A stretch of DNA of 39,572 nucleotides, from positions 1 through 39,572 of the forward strand of contig DELI01000006.1 in NCBI GenBank assembly GCA_002354335.1, written 5' to 3'. A model generated the notes under the pieces. The model did not search any database and was not told the DNA's origin. It saw only the letters and a list, made by a program, of their open reading frames with translations. Shown here piece after piece: positions 24,644-32,654 of this stretch. Position numbers and translations under genes: made by a program. The first letter of the stretch is position 1, and the number at the start of each line of letters is the position of its first letter. Source of the DNA: Sphingobacterium sp. UBA2700. Its GTDB lineage: Bacteria; Bacteroidota; Bacteroidia; Sphingobacteriales; Sphingobacteriaceae.

Positions 24644-25807
24644 ATGGCAGAAGTTTTCAACACCCAAAGCAAGGTTATCATCACTTGCAACCGTCGCTTA
24701 TCTCCTTATCTGGAGCAAGAAGTGAAAGATTTAGGATTCGAAATTAAGCGTGCATTCAATACCGGCGTCGAGGTAAAAGCCTCTGTAAATGAGTGCATCA
24801 AGTTAAATTTAAACTTACGCACGGCCAGCCAAGTATTGTATGAAATCAAATCGTTCAAGGCGAGTGATGCCAACGAACTATACAAGCAATTATTGGGGAT
24901 TAGCTGGGAGGATATCATCCCGTTTGACGGCTACTTCTCCGTAACATCCAACGTACATAATGAAACGATCACGACGCCGTTATTTGCCAATGTCAAGGTG
25001 AAAGATGCAATTGTAGATCGTATAAAAGATAAAAAAGGATTGCGTCCGAACACGGGACCAGATCTATCCAAGGCTGTGATCCATTTGCATTGGATGGAAG
25101 ACCGTGCGGAGATCTTTTTAGATACTTCGGGCGAAACCTTAGCGAAGCATGGCTACCGTAAGCATCCGGGGAAAGCCCCGATGCTGGAAGCATTAGCATC
25201 TGCTACAATATTTGCGACACAGTGGGACGGTAAATCGCCTTTTGTGAATCCGATGTGTGGTTCCGGTACTCTGGCGATAGAGGCGGCATTGATTGCGCAG
25301 AATCGTAAACCCGGCTTGCAGCGTATGAATTACTCTTTCATGCACTTTATTGGTTATAATGAAGAGGTTTTCTTTGAGGAACGTCGCATATTGAAAGAAA
25401 TTACGGACAAACAGAACCTACCGCATATCATCGCCTCGGATATTTCAGCCGATGCGATTGAAATATCCAAATCTAATGCCCGTACCGCTGGCGTAGAGCA
25501 TTTGATTGAATTTGAAGTTTGTGATTTTGCAGATACAACGATTCCAGTAGGTGACGGTGTGATCATGTTCAACCCGGAATATGGCGAACGTTTGGGAGTT
25601 CACAGCAAATTGGAGCTTACCTATAAACGTATGGGCGATTTCTTAAAGCAAGATTGCAAAGGCTACCGTGGCTATGTTTTTACGGGAAACCCGGATTTAG
25701 CGAAGAAAATCGGCCTACGTGCATCTAGAAGATTTGAATTCTTCAACGGTAAATTAGATTGTCGCCTGTTACAATACGAACTGTATGAAGGAACAAAAGA
25801 AAAGTAA
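24644..25807 (+). CDS. THUMP-domain RNA methyltransferase, RlmL-N type
   Basis: A 387-residue class I SAM-dependent methyltransferase. The THUMP RNA-binding domain (about 45-155, with ASQVLYEIKSFKASDANELY) precedes the Rossmann-like catalytic domain. Visible motifs are NPMCGSGTLAIEAALIAQNR (SAM-binding motif I) near residue 203, ASDISADAIEISKSNA, and MFNPEYGERLG, the equivalent of the NPPY motif with Glu in the third position. Related YpsC/RlmL proteins make m2G in 23S rRNA or tRNA. The exact base target is unknown. It overlaps the HD-hydrolase gene by 23 bases. Confidence 0.9.
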   Translation: MAEVFNTQSKVIITCNRRLSPYLEQEVKDLGFEIKRAFNTGVEVKASVNECIKLNLNLRTASQVLYEIKSFKASDANELYKQLLGISWEDIIPFDGYFSVTSNVHNETITTPLFANVKVKDAIVDRIKDKKGLRPNTGPDLSKAVIHLHWMEDRAEIFLDTSGETLAKHGYRKHPGKAPMLEALASATIFATQWDGKSPFVNPMCGSGTLAIEAALIAQNRKPGLQRMNYSFMHFIGYNEEVFFEERRILKEITDKQNLPHIIASDISADAIEISKSNARTAGVEHLIEFEVCDFADTTIPVGDGVIMFNPEYGERLGVHSKLELTYKRMGDFLKQDCKGYRGYVFTGNPDLAKKIGLRASRRFEFFNGKLDCRLLQYELYEGTKEK

Positions 25808-26453
25808 GGAAGAGATCCTCGACCTGACGGTTGCTTTTGTTCAGGAAACATTGAAAGATGCCGAGTCGGGTCATGACTGGTGGCATATTCAACGAGTATG
25901 GAATAATACCAAGCATATTCTGCAACACGAAAATGCAGATCCCTTAGTTTGCGAGTTGACGGCCCTATTGCATGATATTGCCGACAGTAAATTCCATAAT
26001 GGCGATGAAACTATTGGTCCGCGCGTGGCTGGAGAATTTCTTAAATCTATCGATGTGGATCAGGATGTCATCGAACATGTGCAACAGATTATCCTGAACA
26101 TGTCGTTCAAAGCTTCTTTGGGCGAAGTGACTTTCCATTCGAAAGAATTGGAGGTTGTGCAGGATGCAGACCGCTTAGATGCGATTGGTGCTATCGGGAT
26201 TGTTCGGGCTTTCACCTATGGTGGATTTAAGAACCGTGAAATCTATAATCCGAATATTCCAGTGCAAGTAAATCAAGATAAGGAGGCATACAAGAATACG
26301 ACAGCTCCGACAATCAATCACTTCTACGAAAAATTGTTGCTGCTAAAAGATAAGATGAATACGCCGACCGCAAAAGCAATTGCCGAGAAACGCCATGAGT
26401 ATATGGAAGGTTTCTTGGATCAATTTTATGCGGAATGGAACGGTGAAATGTAA
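25785..26453 (+). CDS. HD-domain phosphohydrolase
   Basis: A 222-residue HD-superfamily protein of the YedJ-like group. The metal-binding set is complete: His in GHDWWHIQRVWNNTKHI (His-Asp of the opening helix), His-Asp in ALLHDIADSKFH, and the final Asp in VQDADRLDAIGAIGIVR. Such enzymes remove phosphate from nucleotides or related small molecules. The substrate cannot be stated. It starts 23 bases inside the upstream methyltransferase gene, indicating translational coupling. Confidence 0.9.
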   Translation: MKEQKKSKEEILDLTVAFVQETLKDAESGHDWWHIQRVWNNTKHILQHENADPLVCELTALLHDIADSKFHNGDETIGPRVAGEFLKSIDVDQDVIEHVQQIILNMSFKASLGEVTFHSKELEVVQDADRLDAIGAIGIVRAFTYGGFKNREIYNPNIPVQVNQDKEAYKNTTAPTINHFYEKLLLLKDKMNTPTAKAIAEKRHEYMEGFLDQFYAEWNGEM

Positions 26454-26627
26454 AGAGGGGCAGAATTAGAATACTTCCTCTCTATTCTCTTCAATGAAGC
26501 GGGATAAAAACAATTATTTATCAATTACCGTTCAATTGCAACAATTTTATTAAGATTAAAACGCACCAAAGCATTTTTAATAATAACTTAACATAATTTG
26601 GGTAACTTCGATAAAATGATTTAAACC

Positions 26628-27482
26628 ATGCATCGAAGTTACTTTTTCAAGCTAAACTACCTTCTTTTCCTATTTTTATCCTGTTCGATTCTGCATAGCC
26701 GTGCACAATCTTCTGATTCACTCACCGTGGTTAATAAGGAATGGACGGTGAAGAAAGTTGCAAAGGGCGTCGAATGGAAGCAAGGTCATTTCGATAATCT
26801 TTTCAACAGTGTGCAAGAAGTCAACTGGATTGAAATAGATTTGAAGAAACAAGGGAAAAATCTGCATCTTGCTGCAGATTCTAAGATACTTAAACCAACC
26901 TCAGAATTCGCTTTAGAGAACAATGCATTGGTCGCTATCAATGGTGGCTTCTTCAACATGAAAGATGGCGGAGCGGTTGATTATATTAGAGTTGATGGAC
27001 ACGTTATCAACCAGACTGCGAAAGAATCTGACCGGGCAAACGCGGTCTTGAGCATTGACAGGAAGCGTGTAACTATCCAACCTGCAACCCGAGAAAATGT
27101 GGAAGATTTACAATCTCGCAACCTGATGCTATCGGGTCCACTACTACTTCAAAGCGCAAACCGCTATAACCTTGGTAAGAACGCATTTAACGATAATCGA
27201 CACCCTAGAACAGCTGTCGGCATTGCCAAAAAGAACAAATTGATCCTATTGGTTGTCGATGGTAGAAATGCGCAGGCACAGGGCATGAGCCTACATGAGC
27301 TTGCCTCGCTGATGAAATGGATTGGCGCACAAGACGCTATGAATCTTGACGGCGGTGGAAGTTCTACCCTTTTTGTAAAAGGTGGAAGCTCTAACAACAT
27401 CGTCAATTACCCATCAGACAATAAGAAATTCGACCACGAAGGACAAAGAAACGTGGCGAATATTATCTATCTTAAAAACTAA
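26628..27482 (+). CDS. Secreted phosphodiester glycosidase (NAGPA family)
   Basis: A 284-residue exported protein with an N-terminal signal (hydrophobic NYLLFLFLSCSILHSRA to about residue 26). The rest matches the phosphodiester glycosidase domain (PF09992, formerly DUF2233), named for the mammalian uncovering enzyme that removes GlcNAc from GlcNAc-1-phosphodiesters. Visible family motifs are VAINGGFFNMKDGGA, MLSGPLLLQS, RHPRTAVGIAKKNKLILLVV and DAMNLDGGGSSTLFVKGG. It starts a three-gene operon with glycerophosphodiester phosphodiesterase and EEP-family enzymes, so the set probably breaks down external phosphodiesters. Confidence 0.9.
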   Translation: MHRSYFFKLNYLLFLFLSCSILHSRAQSSDSLTVVNKEWTVKKVAKGVEWKQGHFDNLFNSVQEVNWIEIDLKKQGKNLHLAADSKILKPTSEFALENNALVAINGGFFNMKDGGAVDYIRVDGHVINQTAKESDRANAVLSIDRKRVTIQPATRENVEDLQSRNLMLSGPLLLQSANRYNLGKNAFNDNRHPRTAVGIAKKNKLILLVVDGRNAQAQGMSLHELASLMKWIGAQDAMNLDGGGSSTLFVKGGSSNNIVNYPSDNKKFDHEGQRNVANIIYLKN

Positions 27483-27494
27483 CACCATTATAAA

Positions 27495-28256
27495 ATGAAA
27501 AAATCCTTTTTATTAGTTGCTATGACTATAATTTTCCATGTCGGATTATTCGCGCAAACTTCTATTATCGCACATCGCGGCGTGTGGAAAAACACACAGC
27601 TTCCGCAGAATTCCATCGCATCCTTGAATGCGGCAATCGAACAAAAACTATGGGGCTCTGAATTCGATGTGCATTTGACGAAAGACGATGTGTTAGTCGT
27701 ATGCCACGACCATGATTTTTACGGATTGGAAATCGAACAATTAACCTATAAAGAGTTACTTGCAAAGAAACATCCCAATGGGGAGTCAATTCCGACCGTA
27801 GAAGAGTATTTAACGGCTGGTTTAAAGCAAAAGAACACGAAATTAATTTACGAACTAAAAACAAGCAGAATCAGCAAAGAGCGAACGTTGAAAGCGGTAG
27901 AACTTTCCTTAGCAATCGTCAAAAAGATGAAAGCAACGAAAATGGTCGAGTATATTGCTTTCGACTGGGATGCTTGTTTAAAATTCCGCCAGCTAGACAA
28001 AAATGCCAAAGTGCATTACCTAAATGGAGATAAAACGCCAGCGCAAGTGAAAGAAGCCAAATTAAGCGGTATAGATTACAACCTGAACGTCTTTAAAAAG
28101 AATCCAACATGGATTAAGGAAAGTAAGGACTTGAAATTGAAGGTAAACGTTTGGACGGTAAACAACGAAGCAGATATGAAATACTTTTTAAATGAAGAAG
28201 TTGATTATATTACCACGGATGAACCAGAACTACTATCAAAAATAATCAATAAATAA
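27495..28256 (+). CDS. Secreted glycerophosphodiester phosphodiesterase
   Basis: A 253-residue GDPD-family TIM-barrel enzyme with a signal peptide ending near AQT (residue 21). It would release glycerol 3-phosphate from deacylated phospholipids or related diesters in the periplasm. Key residues are visible: the His-Arg of IIAHRGVWKN, Glu-Asp in SEFDVHLTKDDVLVVCHD (metal and catalytic His), and YELKTS. The end reads VNVWTVNNEADMKYFLNEEV, then DYITTDEPELL, both typical GDPD C-terminal strands. Twelve bases separate it from the preceding gene and one base from the next. Confidence 0.94.
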   Translation: MKKSFLLVAMTIIFHVGLFAQTSIIAHRGVWKNTQLPQNSIASLNAAIEQKLWGSEFDVHLTKDDVLVVCHDHDFYGLEIEQLTYKELLAKKHPNGESIPTVEEYLTAGLKQKNTKLIYELKTSRISKERTLKAVELSLAIVKKMKATKMVEYIAFDWDACLKFRQLDKNAKVHYLNGDKTPAQVKEAKLSGIDYNLNVFKKNPTWIKESKDLKLKVNVWTVNNEADMKYFLNEEVDYITTDEPELLSKIINK

Positions 28257-28257
28257 A

Positions 28258-29109
28258 ATGAAGAAAATCCTAATCAACCTAACCCTATTATTACTTGTCA
28301 GTTTTTCTTATGCTCAAAAGTTCAATGTTGCGACCTTCAATGTAGCGACATTTAATATCCGAATGAAAACAAAAGCGGATACCGGCAACCTTTGGGATGT
28401 GAGAAAACATGCGGTAAACAACCTCATCAAATACCACGAATTTGATATTTTCGGCGTTCAAGAAGCCTTTAAGGAACAGTTAGATGATATGCTTTCTGCA
28501 CTTCCTAACTTTCAGTATGTCGGCGTAGGACGCGATGATGGCTCCAACAAAGGAGAACATTCCGCGATCCTCTACAATACAAATCGCTTCAAGATATTAA
28601 GGAACGGCACTTTCTGGCTGTCGGCAACCGACACCGAAAAACCGAACAAAGGTTGGGATGCAGCATTACCACGTATTTGTACCTGGGGAGTTTTCCAAGA
28701 CAAAAACAATGGCAAGAAATTCATCCTGATGAATACTCACTTTGACCATATCGGCAAAGAAGCGCGTGTGGAAAGTGCAAAGCTGATGATGGCAAAAGCG
28801 AAAGAATTAGCAAAAGATCTTCCTTTGATCATTACTGGCGACTTCAATGTGGATGAAAACAACCCGGCATACTTCACCCTAGCAAAAAGCAATATAGTAC
28901 AAGATGTCTACGACCTGTCCCCTATTATCTATGAACCCAATTCGACTTTTAACGCTTGGGGAAAAGATATCAAAGAGAAAGGCCGTATTGATCATATCTT
29001 CATCAGCAAACCTTTCAAAGTATTGAAGTACGGCGTATTGACCGACACTTATCTAGGTCGCTACCCGTCCGACCATTTCCCAGTCGCTGCAACGCTTAGC
29101 TGGAAATAG
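28258..29109 (+). CDS. Secreted EEP-family phosphodiesterase
   Basis: A 283-residue exported member of the endonuclease/exonuclease/phosphatase superfamily. After the signal peptide (to SYAQ, residue 20), motifs appear in order: FNIRMKTK, GVQEAFKEQLDDML, NTHFDHIGKEARVESAKLM, GDFNVDENNP and YPSDHFPVAATL. Close relatives are annotated as secreted endonucleases or sphingomyelinase-like phosphodiesterases. The first strand contains a tandem duplication (NVATF twice, residues 23-32, encoded by a 15-base repeat at 28324-28353). The stop codon TAG at 29107-29109 is the first three bases of a dispersed repeat's heptamer block. It starts one base after the GDPD stop. Confidence 0.93.
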   Translation: MKKILINLTLLLLVSFSYAQKFNVATFNVATFNIRMKTKADTGNLWDVRKHAVNNLIKYHEFDIFGVQEAFKEQLDDMLSALPNFQYVGVGRDDGSNKGEHSAILYNTNRFKILRNGTFWLSATDTEKPNKGWDAALPRICTWGVFQDKNNGKKFILMNTHFDHIGKEARVESAKLMMAKAKELAKDLPLIITGDFNVDENNPAYFTLAKSNIVQDVYDLSPIIYEPNSTFNAWGKDIKEKGRIDHIFISKPFKVLKYGVLTDTYLGRYPSDHFPVAATLSWK

Positions 29110-29253
29110 TAGTTAGTAGTGAGTAGTTAGTAGTTAGACCTAGGGCGGGATTAGAAGTGAGACATTAGATATAAGATTTTAGACCTTGAGCTCTATCCAA
29201 GGTCTAAAATCTAATGTCTTATATCTAATATCTCACTTCTAATATCTAATCCC
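29107..29253. repeat. Composite repeat with four heptamers and long inverted arms
   Basis: Four heptamers (TAGTAGT twice, GAGTAGT, TAGTAGT; 29107-29134) are followed by TAGACCTAGGGCGGG. A stem then forms between 29147-29188 and 29198-29253, with only a nine-base loop. The right arm is longer by two insertions of seven bases. Part of the right arm matches 3182-3213 on the other strand with one mismatch. The block begins exactly at the stop codon of the EEP gene. Confidence 0.82.
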
Positions 29254-29275
29254 TATTTTTACAAAAAAATTAACT

Positions 29276-30052
29276 ATGAATAACTATCTCAAAATATCCT
29301 TGGGTGCCGCTGTTCTATTTCTTTCAAGCTGCGAAAGTTTAAACACGGGTGGTTTCACCCTTCCTCCACAGGGAACAGGTACAACAGGCACAGGCTCAAC
29401 GACAACTCCTGCTGGCACTACTGGCGGCATTACACAATCCGAGGCCAATCAAGGCGTTAAACAAGCGCTAAGCAATGGACTGAACGAGAGTATCCGCGTA
29501 TTATCTCTAAAAGATGGTTTCTTAGGTGATGCTGCGGTTAAGATATTAATGCCAGAGGAAGCGAGAAAAGTAGAATCGGCGCTTCGTGCGGTAGGAATGG
29601 GCAATCTATGCGATCAATTCATCATGAGTATGAATCGTGCCGCGGAAACAGCCGTAAAAGAAGCCTCATCGGTCTTTGTGGGTTCTCTTTCGAGAATGAC
29701 TGTTACTGATGCATTCAACATTCTTTTGAGCGGACAGCAAGATGCTGCAACGCAATTTTTCAAAAGAAGCACTACGGCCGAGTTGACGACTCGTTTCAGT
29801 CCTATCATACAGTCGGCAATGGGCAAAAACAATGTCTCCACCTACTGGAATCAATTAACGAGCGCATATAACAAATTGCCTCTAGGCAATAAAATCGAAA
29901 CAGACTTAACAGCTTATGTAACGCAACGTGCTATCGCGGGCCTTTTCGTGAAAGTTGCTGATCAAGAGCTTAAAATTCGTCAGAACTTGGGCGGATCGAG
30001 AAACTCCAGCATCTTGAATAAAGTATTCGGTTGGGCAGACCAACAAAAGTAA
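29276..30052 (+). CDS. DUF4197 lipoprotein
   Basis: A 258-residue predicted lipoprotein: signal ISLGAAVLFLSSC with the lipobox Cys at residue 19, then a Gly/Thr-rich linker (about 28-50) that may reach through the envelope. The remaining helical domain (QSEANQGVKQALSNGLNESI, VKILMPEEARKVESALRAVG, then YVTQRAIAGLFVKVADQE) is the DUF4197 family. Function is not known. It stands alone between the repeat at 29107-29253 and pepT. Confidence 0.92.
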   Translation: MNNYLKISLGAAVLFLSSCESLNTGGFTLPPQGTGTTGTGSTTTPAGTTGGITQSEANQGVKQALSNGLNESIRVLSLKDGFLGDAAVKILMPEEARKVESALRAVGMGNLCDQFIMSMNRAAETAVKEASSVFVGSLSRMTVTDAFNILLSGQQDAATQFFKRSTTAELTTRFSPIIQSAMGKNNVSTYWNQLTSAYNKLPLGNKIETDLTAYVTQRAIAGLFVKVADQELKIRQNLGGSRNSSILNKVFGWADQQK

Positions 30053-30069
30053 GATAGCGTAGAATTTTG

Positions 30070-30077
30070 TAGATTTG
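30070..30077 (+). promoter_or_regulatory. -7 box (TAGATTTG) for pepT
   Basis: An exact TAnnTTTG box ends five bases before the pepT ATG, giving at most a one- or two-base leader. No clear -33 element at the usual distance. Confidence 0.42.
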
Positions 30078-30082
30078 CCATT

Positions 30083-31336
30083 ATGGAAATTAACGATATA
30101 AAAGATTTTCAGGTCGCTGAAAACTTCAGCAGATACGTACAGATCGATACGCAATCCGATGTAAATTCTACAACGGTTCCTTCCACCGAGAAGCAGAAAA
30201 ACCTGAGTCGTGTGCTCGTGGAAGAGCTTTTAGCCATCGGCATCCAAGATGCACATCTTGATGAGCTAGGCTATGTATATGCAACGATCCCTTCGAATAC
30301 CGATAAAAAAGTACCGGTTATTTGCTTCTGTTCGCATGTTGATACCTCTCCGGACTCTTCAGGAACAAATGTTAAACCCATTATCCACCGCAATTATCAA
30401 GGTCAAGACCTTGTGCTTCCCGATGATAACAAAATCGTTATTCGCCTGTCGGAGCATCCTGACTTAAAGGATCAAATCGGAAATGATGTGATTACCGCTA
30501 GTGGAAAAACATTACTTGGCGCTGATGATAAAGCTGGTGTAGCAGAAATCATGGATGCTGCGCGCATACTGATGCAGAACCCAGAGATTAAACACGGTGA
30601 TATCAAGATACTTTTCACTCCTGACGAGGAAATCGGTCGTGGCGTTGACCATGCTGATCTTAAGAAATTAGGTGCAGATTACGGCTACACGATGGACGGA
30701 GAACGCGCTGGCACCCTAGAGGATGAAACATTCTCGGCTGATGGCGTTCGCATCAAGATTGACGGCATCTCTATTCACCCGGGATACGCGAAGAACAAAA
30801 TGGTCAATGCGTTGAAAATTGCAGCAGATTTGATCGACAGTCTTCCAAAAGATAGATTATCACCGGAAACAACATCCGGAAAAGAAGGTTTTGTACACCC
30901 GGTTCACATAACAGGTTCGGTAGAAGAGGCAACGATCGACTTCATAATCCGCGATCATGACACTAAGAAATTGGCAGAGCACGAAGCAGAATTAGAGGCT
31001 ATCGCTAAAGAGGTAGTTGCTAAGTATGCTGGCGCTAGCTTCACTTTTACGGTGAACGAGCAGTACCGCAACATGAAGGAAGTATTGGATCAGCATCCTC
31101 GCGTTGTTGATATCGCGATGATGGGAATTGAGCGCGCCGGCATGAAAGCTGAAAAGCGCAGCATCCGCGGAGGAACCGATGGTTCAAGATTATCTTTTAT
31201 GGGTCTTCCATGTCCGAATATCTTTGCTGGTGGTCATGCATTTCACGGGAAACAAGAGTGGGTTTCGGTACAGGATATGCAGAAAGCGGTATTAACGATT
31301 CTACATATTGCTGCCCTGTGGGAAGAAGTGGCGTAA
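30083..31336 (+). CDS. pepT: Peptidase T (tripeptidase)
   Basis: A 417-residue M20B zinc aminopeptidase that removes the N-terminal residue of tripeptides in the cytoplasm. Metal and catalytic motifs are intact: CFCSHVDTSPD (His, catalytic Asp), LLGADDKAGVAEIM (bridging Asp), FTPDEEIGRGVDHAD (catalytic Glu-Glu) and YTMDGERAGTLEDETF. The last ligand lies in FAGGHAFHGKQEWV. Length and order match bacterial PepT closely. The gene has a strong -7 box almost touching its start codon and stands apart from its neighbours. Confidence 0.97.
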   Translation: MEINDIKDFQVAENFSRYVQIDTQSDVNSTTVPSTEKQKNLSRVLVEELLAIGIQDAHLDELGYVYATIPSNTDKKVPVICFCSHVDTSPDSSGTNVKPIIHRNYQGQDLVLPDDNKIVIRLSEHPDLKDQIGNDVITASGKTLLGADDKAGVAEIMDAARILMQNPEIKHGDIKILFTPDEEIGRGVDHADLKKLGADYGYTMDGERAGTLEDETFSADGVRIKIDGISIHPGYAKNKMVNALKIAADLIDSLPKDRLSPETTSGKEGFVHPVHITGSVEEATIDFIIRDHDTKKLAEHEAELEAIAKEVVAKYAGASFTFTVNEQYRNMKEVLDQHPRVVDIAMMGIERAGMKAEKRSIRGGTDGSRLSFMGLPCPNIFAGGHAFHGKQEWVSVQDMQKAVLTILHIAALWEEVA

Positions 31337-31412
31337 GCCGAAATGAAGAGTAAAGGCACATAATTAACTTGTAAAAGTCTATCTTTAGCAATTAAACAGT
31401 ACACGAAAGGAC

Positions 31413-31979
31413 ATGCAAAACAACGAAGTATTAAAAGCAATTCAAACGAGAAGATCTGTATTCCAGACTTCATTCACCAATGAAGAGGTTAGCAGAGAAG
31501 ATATATTAACGATTTTAGAAGCGGCAAACGCGGCTCCTACGCATAAGCGTACGCAGCCATGGCGCTTCGTCATCTTCCGTAAAGAAGGGTTACTACGCCT
31601 AGGCGATGAGCTAGCACGTATTTACAAAAGCGTAACACCGGCGGAGAAGTATACAGAATTGACAGAACAAAACATGGCGAAGAAAGCGACGCAATCCAAC
31701 GCAGCAATTGCTATTGTGGTGAACTATACAGGCGATGTGCCTGAATGGGAAGAACTATGTGCTACAGCAGCATCGGTAGAAAACATGTGGTTAGCTGCTC
31801 ATTCCCTTGGTTTGGGAGGATACTGGGCATCTCCAGGATTGATTAACCATATCGGTCCTTTCTTAAATCTAGAGCCTAATCAGAAATGTATCGGATTCTT
31901 CTACCTAGGACACCACGAGTCGGAAGAACGCGAACCTGTTCGCACGCCGATCGAAGATAAAATCAGATGGGAAGAATAA
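31413..31979 (+). CDS. Nitroreductase family protein
   Basis: A 188-residue FMN-dependent oxidoreductase of the YdjA-like subgroup. FMN-binding segments are visible: QTRRSVFQTSF near the start, NAAPTHKRTQPWRFVIF at about 40-56, and SLGLGGYWASPG at about 134-145. The natural substrate is unknown; the family reduces nitroaromatics, quinones or flavins using NAD(P)H. A -7-like TATCTTTA lies at 31380-31387. The gene ends at a bidirectional terminator shared with the anti-sigma gene on the opposite strand. Confidence 0.9.
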   Translation: MQNNEVLKAIQTRRSVFQTSFTNEEVSREDILTILEAANAAPTHKRTQPWRFVIFRKEGLLRLGDELARIYKSVTPAEKYTELTEQNMAKKATQSNAAIAIVVNYTGDVPEWEELCATAASVENMWLAAHSLGLGGYWASPGLINHIGPFLNLEPNQKCIGFFYLGHHESEEREPVRTPIEDKIRWEE

Positions 31980-31990
31980 TCCCTAAAGAA

Positions 31991-32022
31991 AAATAGGTGC
32001 TCTTGCGAGCACCTATTTTTTT
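31991..32022. terminator. Bidirectional terminator
   Basis: A perfect 12-bp stem (31991-32002 with 32007-32018) with loop TTGC is followed by T on the plus strand and, on the minus strand, by another T-rich run. It serves both the nitroreductase and the convergent anti-sigma gene, whose stop codon (32013-32015) lies inside the right arm. Confidence 0.88.
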
Positions 32023-32654
32023 GAATCTATACGTATATCCAACTTCCCTACTTTTCCTGTCCACCTCACCTTTTCCTGCAGGAAGCTGGCAACCGTTATA
32101 GCCATGGTGTTATTTGTATTCTTAATAAATTTAATATCTTGCGCTTCACCGTCAATTAAATTAAACTCCAATTGCAATTCTGCATCTCCCACGATGTCTC
32201 TCAATTCCGCATTCAATTCCTCGTTAAACATTTCCCATCCGCCTACAGGTACAGCATCTGAATCTGAAAGTGTACTAGTCGTTAGGCGTAGATGCTCTTC
32301 CATCAGCAGCACCTCGTTCGTTGTCTCTTTGGCCGGATGGCTGATAAATTTAAAGAAAATTAAAGAACAGGCTACTAAAAACAACACGGCACCCGCTGCG
32401 CCTATAGTCAGCCGTTGCCAGCTGTAAAAACGCTTATCACGCTCGGCACCCTTCGTTGCTAAGCGTTGTGCCAAGCGTTGCTGCAAAATACTTAGCTGAT
32501 GAACATCGACTCCGTTTTGCGCTCTATAACCGTCAATGGCATCTTGCAGAAAAGGATCATTCAATGCCTCACGCTCCATCTCATACATCTCCTCCTTACT
32601 CATGAGCCCCATGACGTAATTATGAATTCTCGATAACTGGTAATTATTTTCCAT
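32013..32654 (-). CDS. Membrane-anchored anti-sigma factor-like protein
   Basis: A 213-residue protein with a cytoplasmic N-terminus of about 80 residues (IHNYVMGLMSKEEMYEMERE, then ALNDPFLQDAIDGYRAQ), one membrane helix (LTIGAAGAVLFLVACSLIFF) and a periplasmic part. The N-terminal region is the sigma-binding portion of Bacteroidota anti-sigma proteins. I choose the ATG at 32654, which overlaps the sigma stop as TAATG and has GGAGAAG just upstream; an ATG 18 bases earlier is possible. Overlap with the ECF sigma gene supports the call. It would hold the sigma factor at the membrane until a signal releases it. Confidence 0.82.
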   Translation of the reverse strand: MENNYQLSRIHNYVMGLMSKEEMYEMEREALNDPFLQDAIDGYRAQNGVDVHQLSILQQRLAQRLATKGAERDKRFYSWQRLTIGAAGAVLFLVACSLIFFKFISHPAKETTNEVLLMEEHLRLTTSTLSDSDAVPVGGWEMFNEELNAELRDIVGDAELQLEFNLIDGEAQDIKFIKNTNNTMAITVASFLQEKVRWTGKVGKLDIRIDSKK

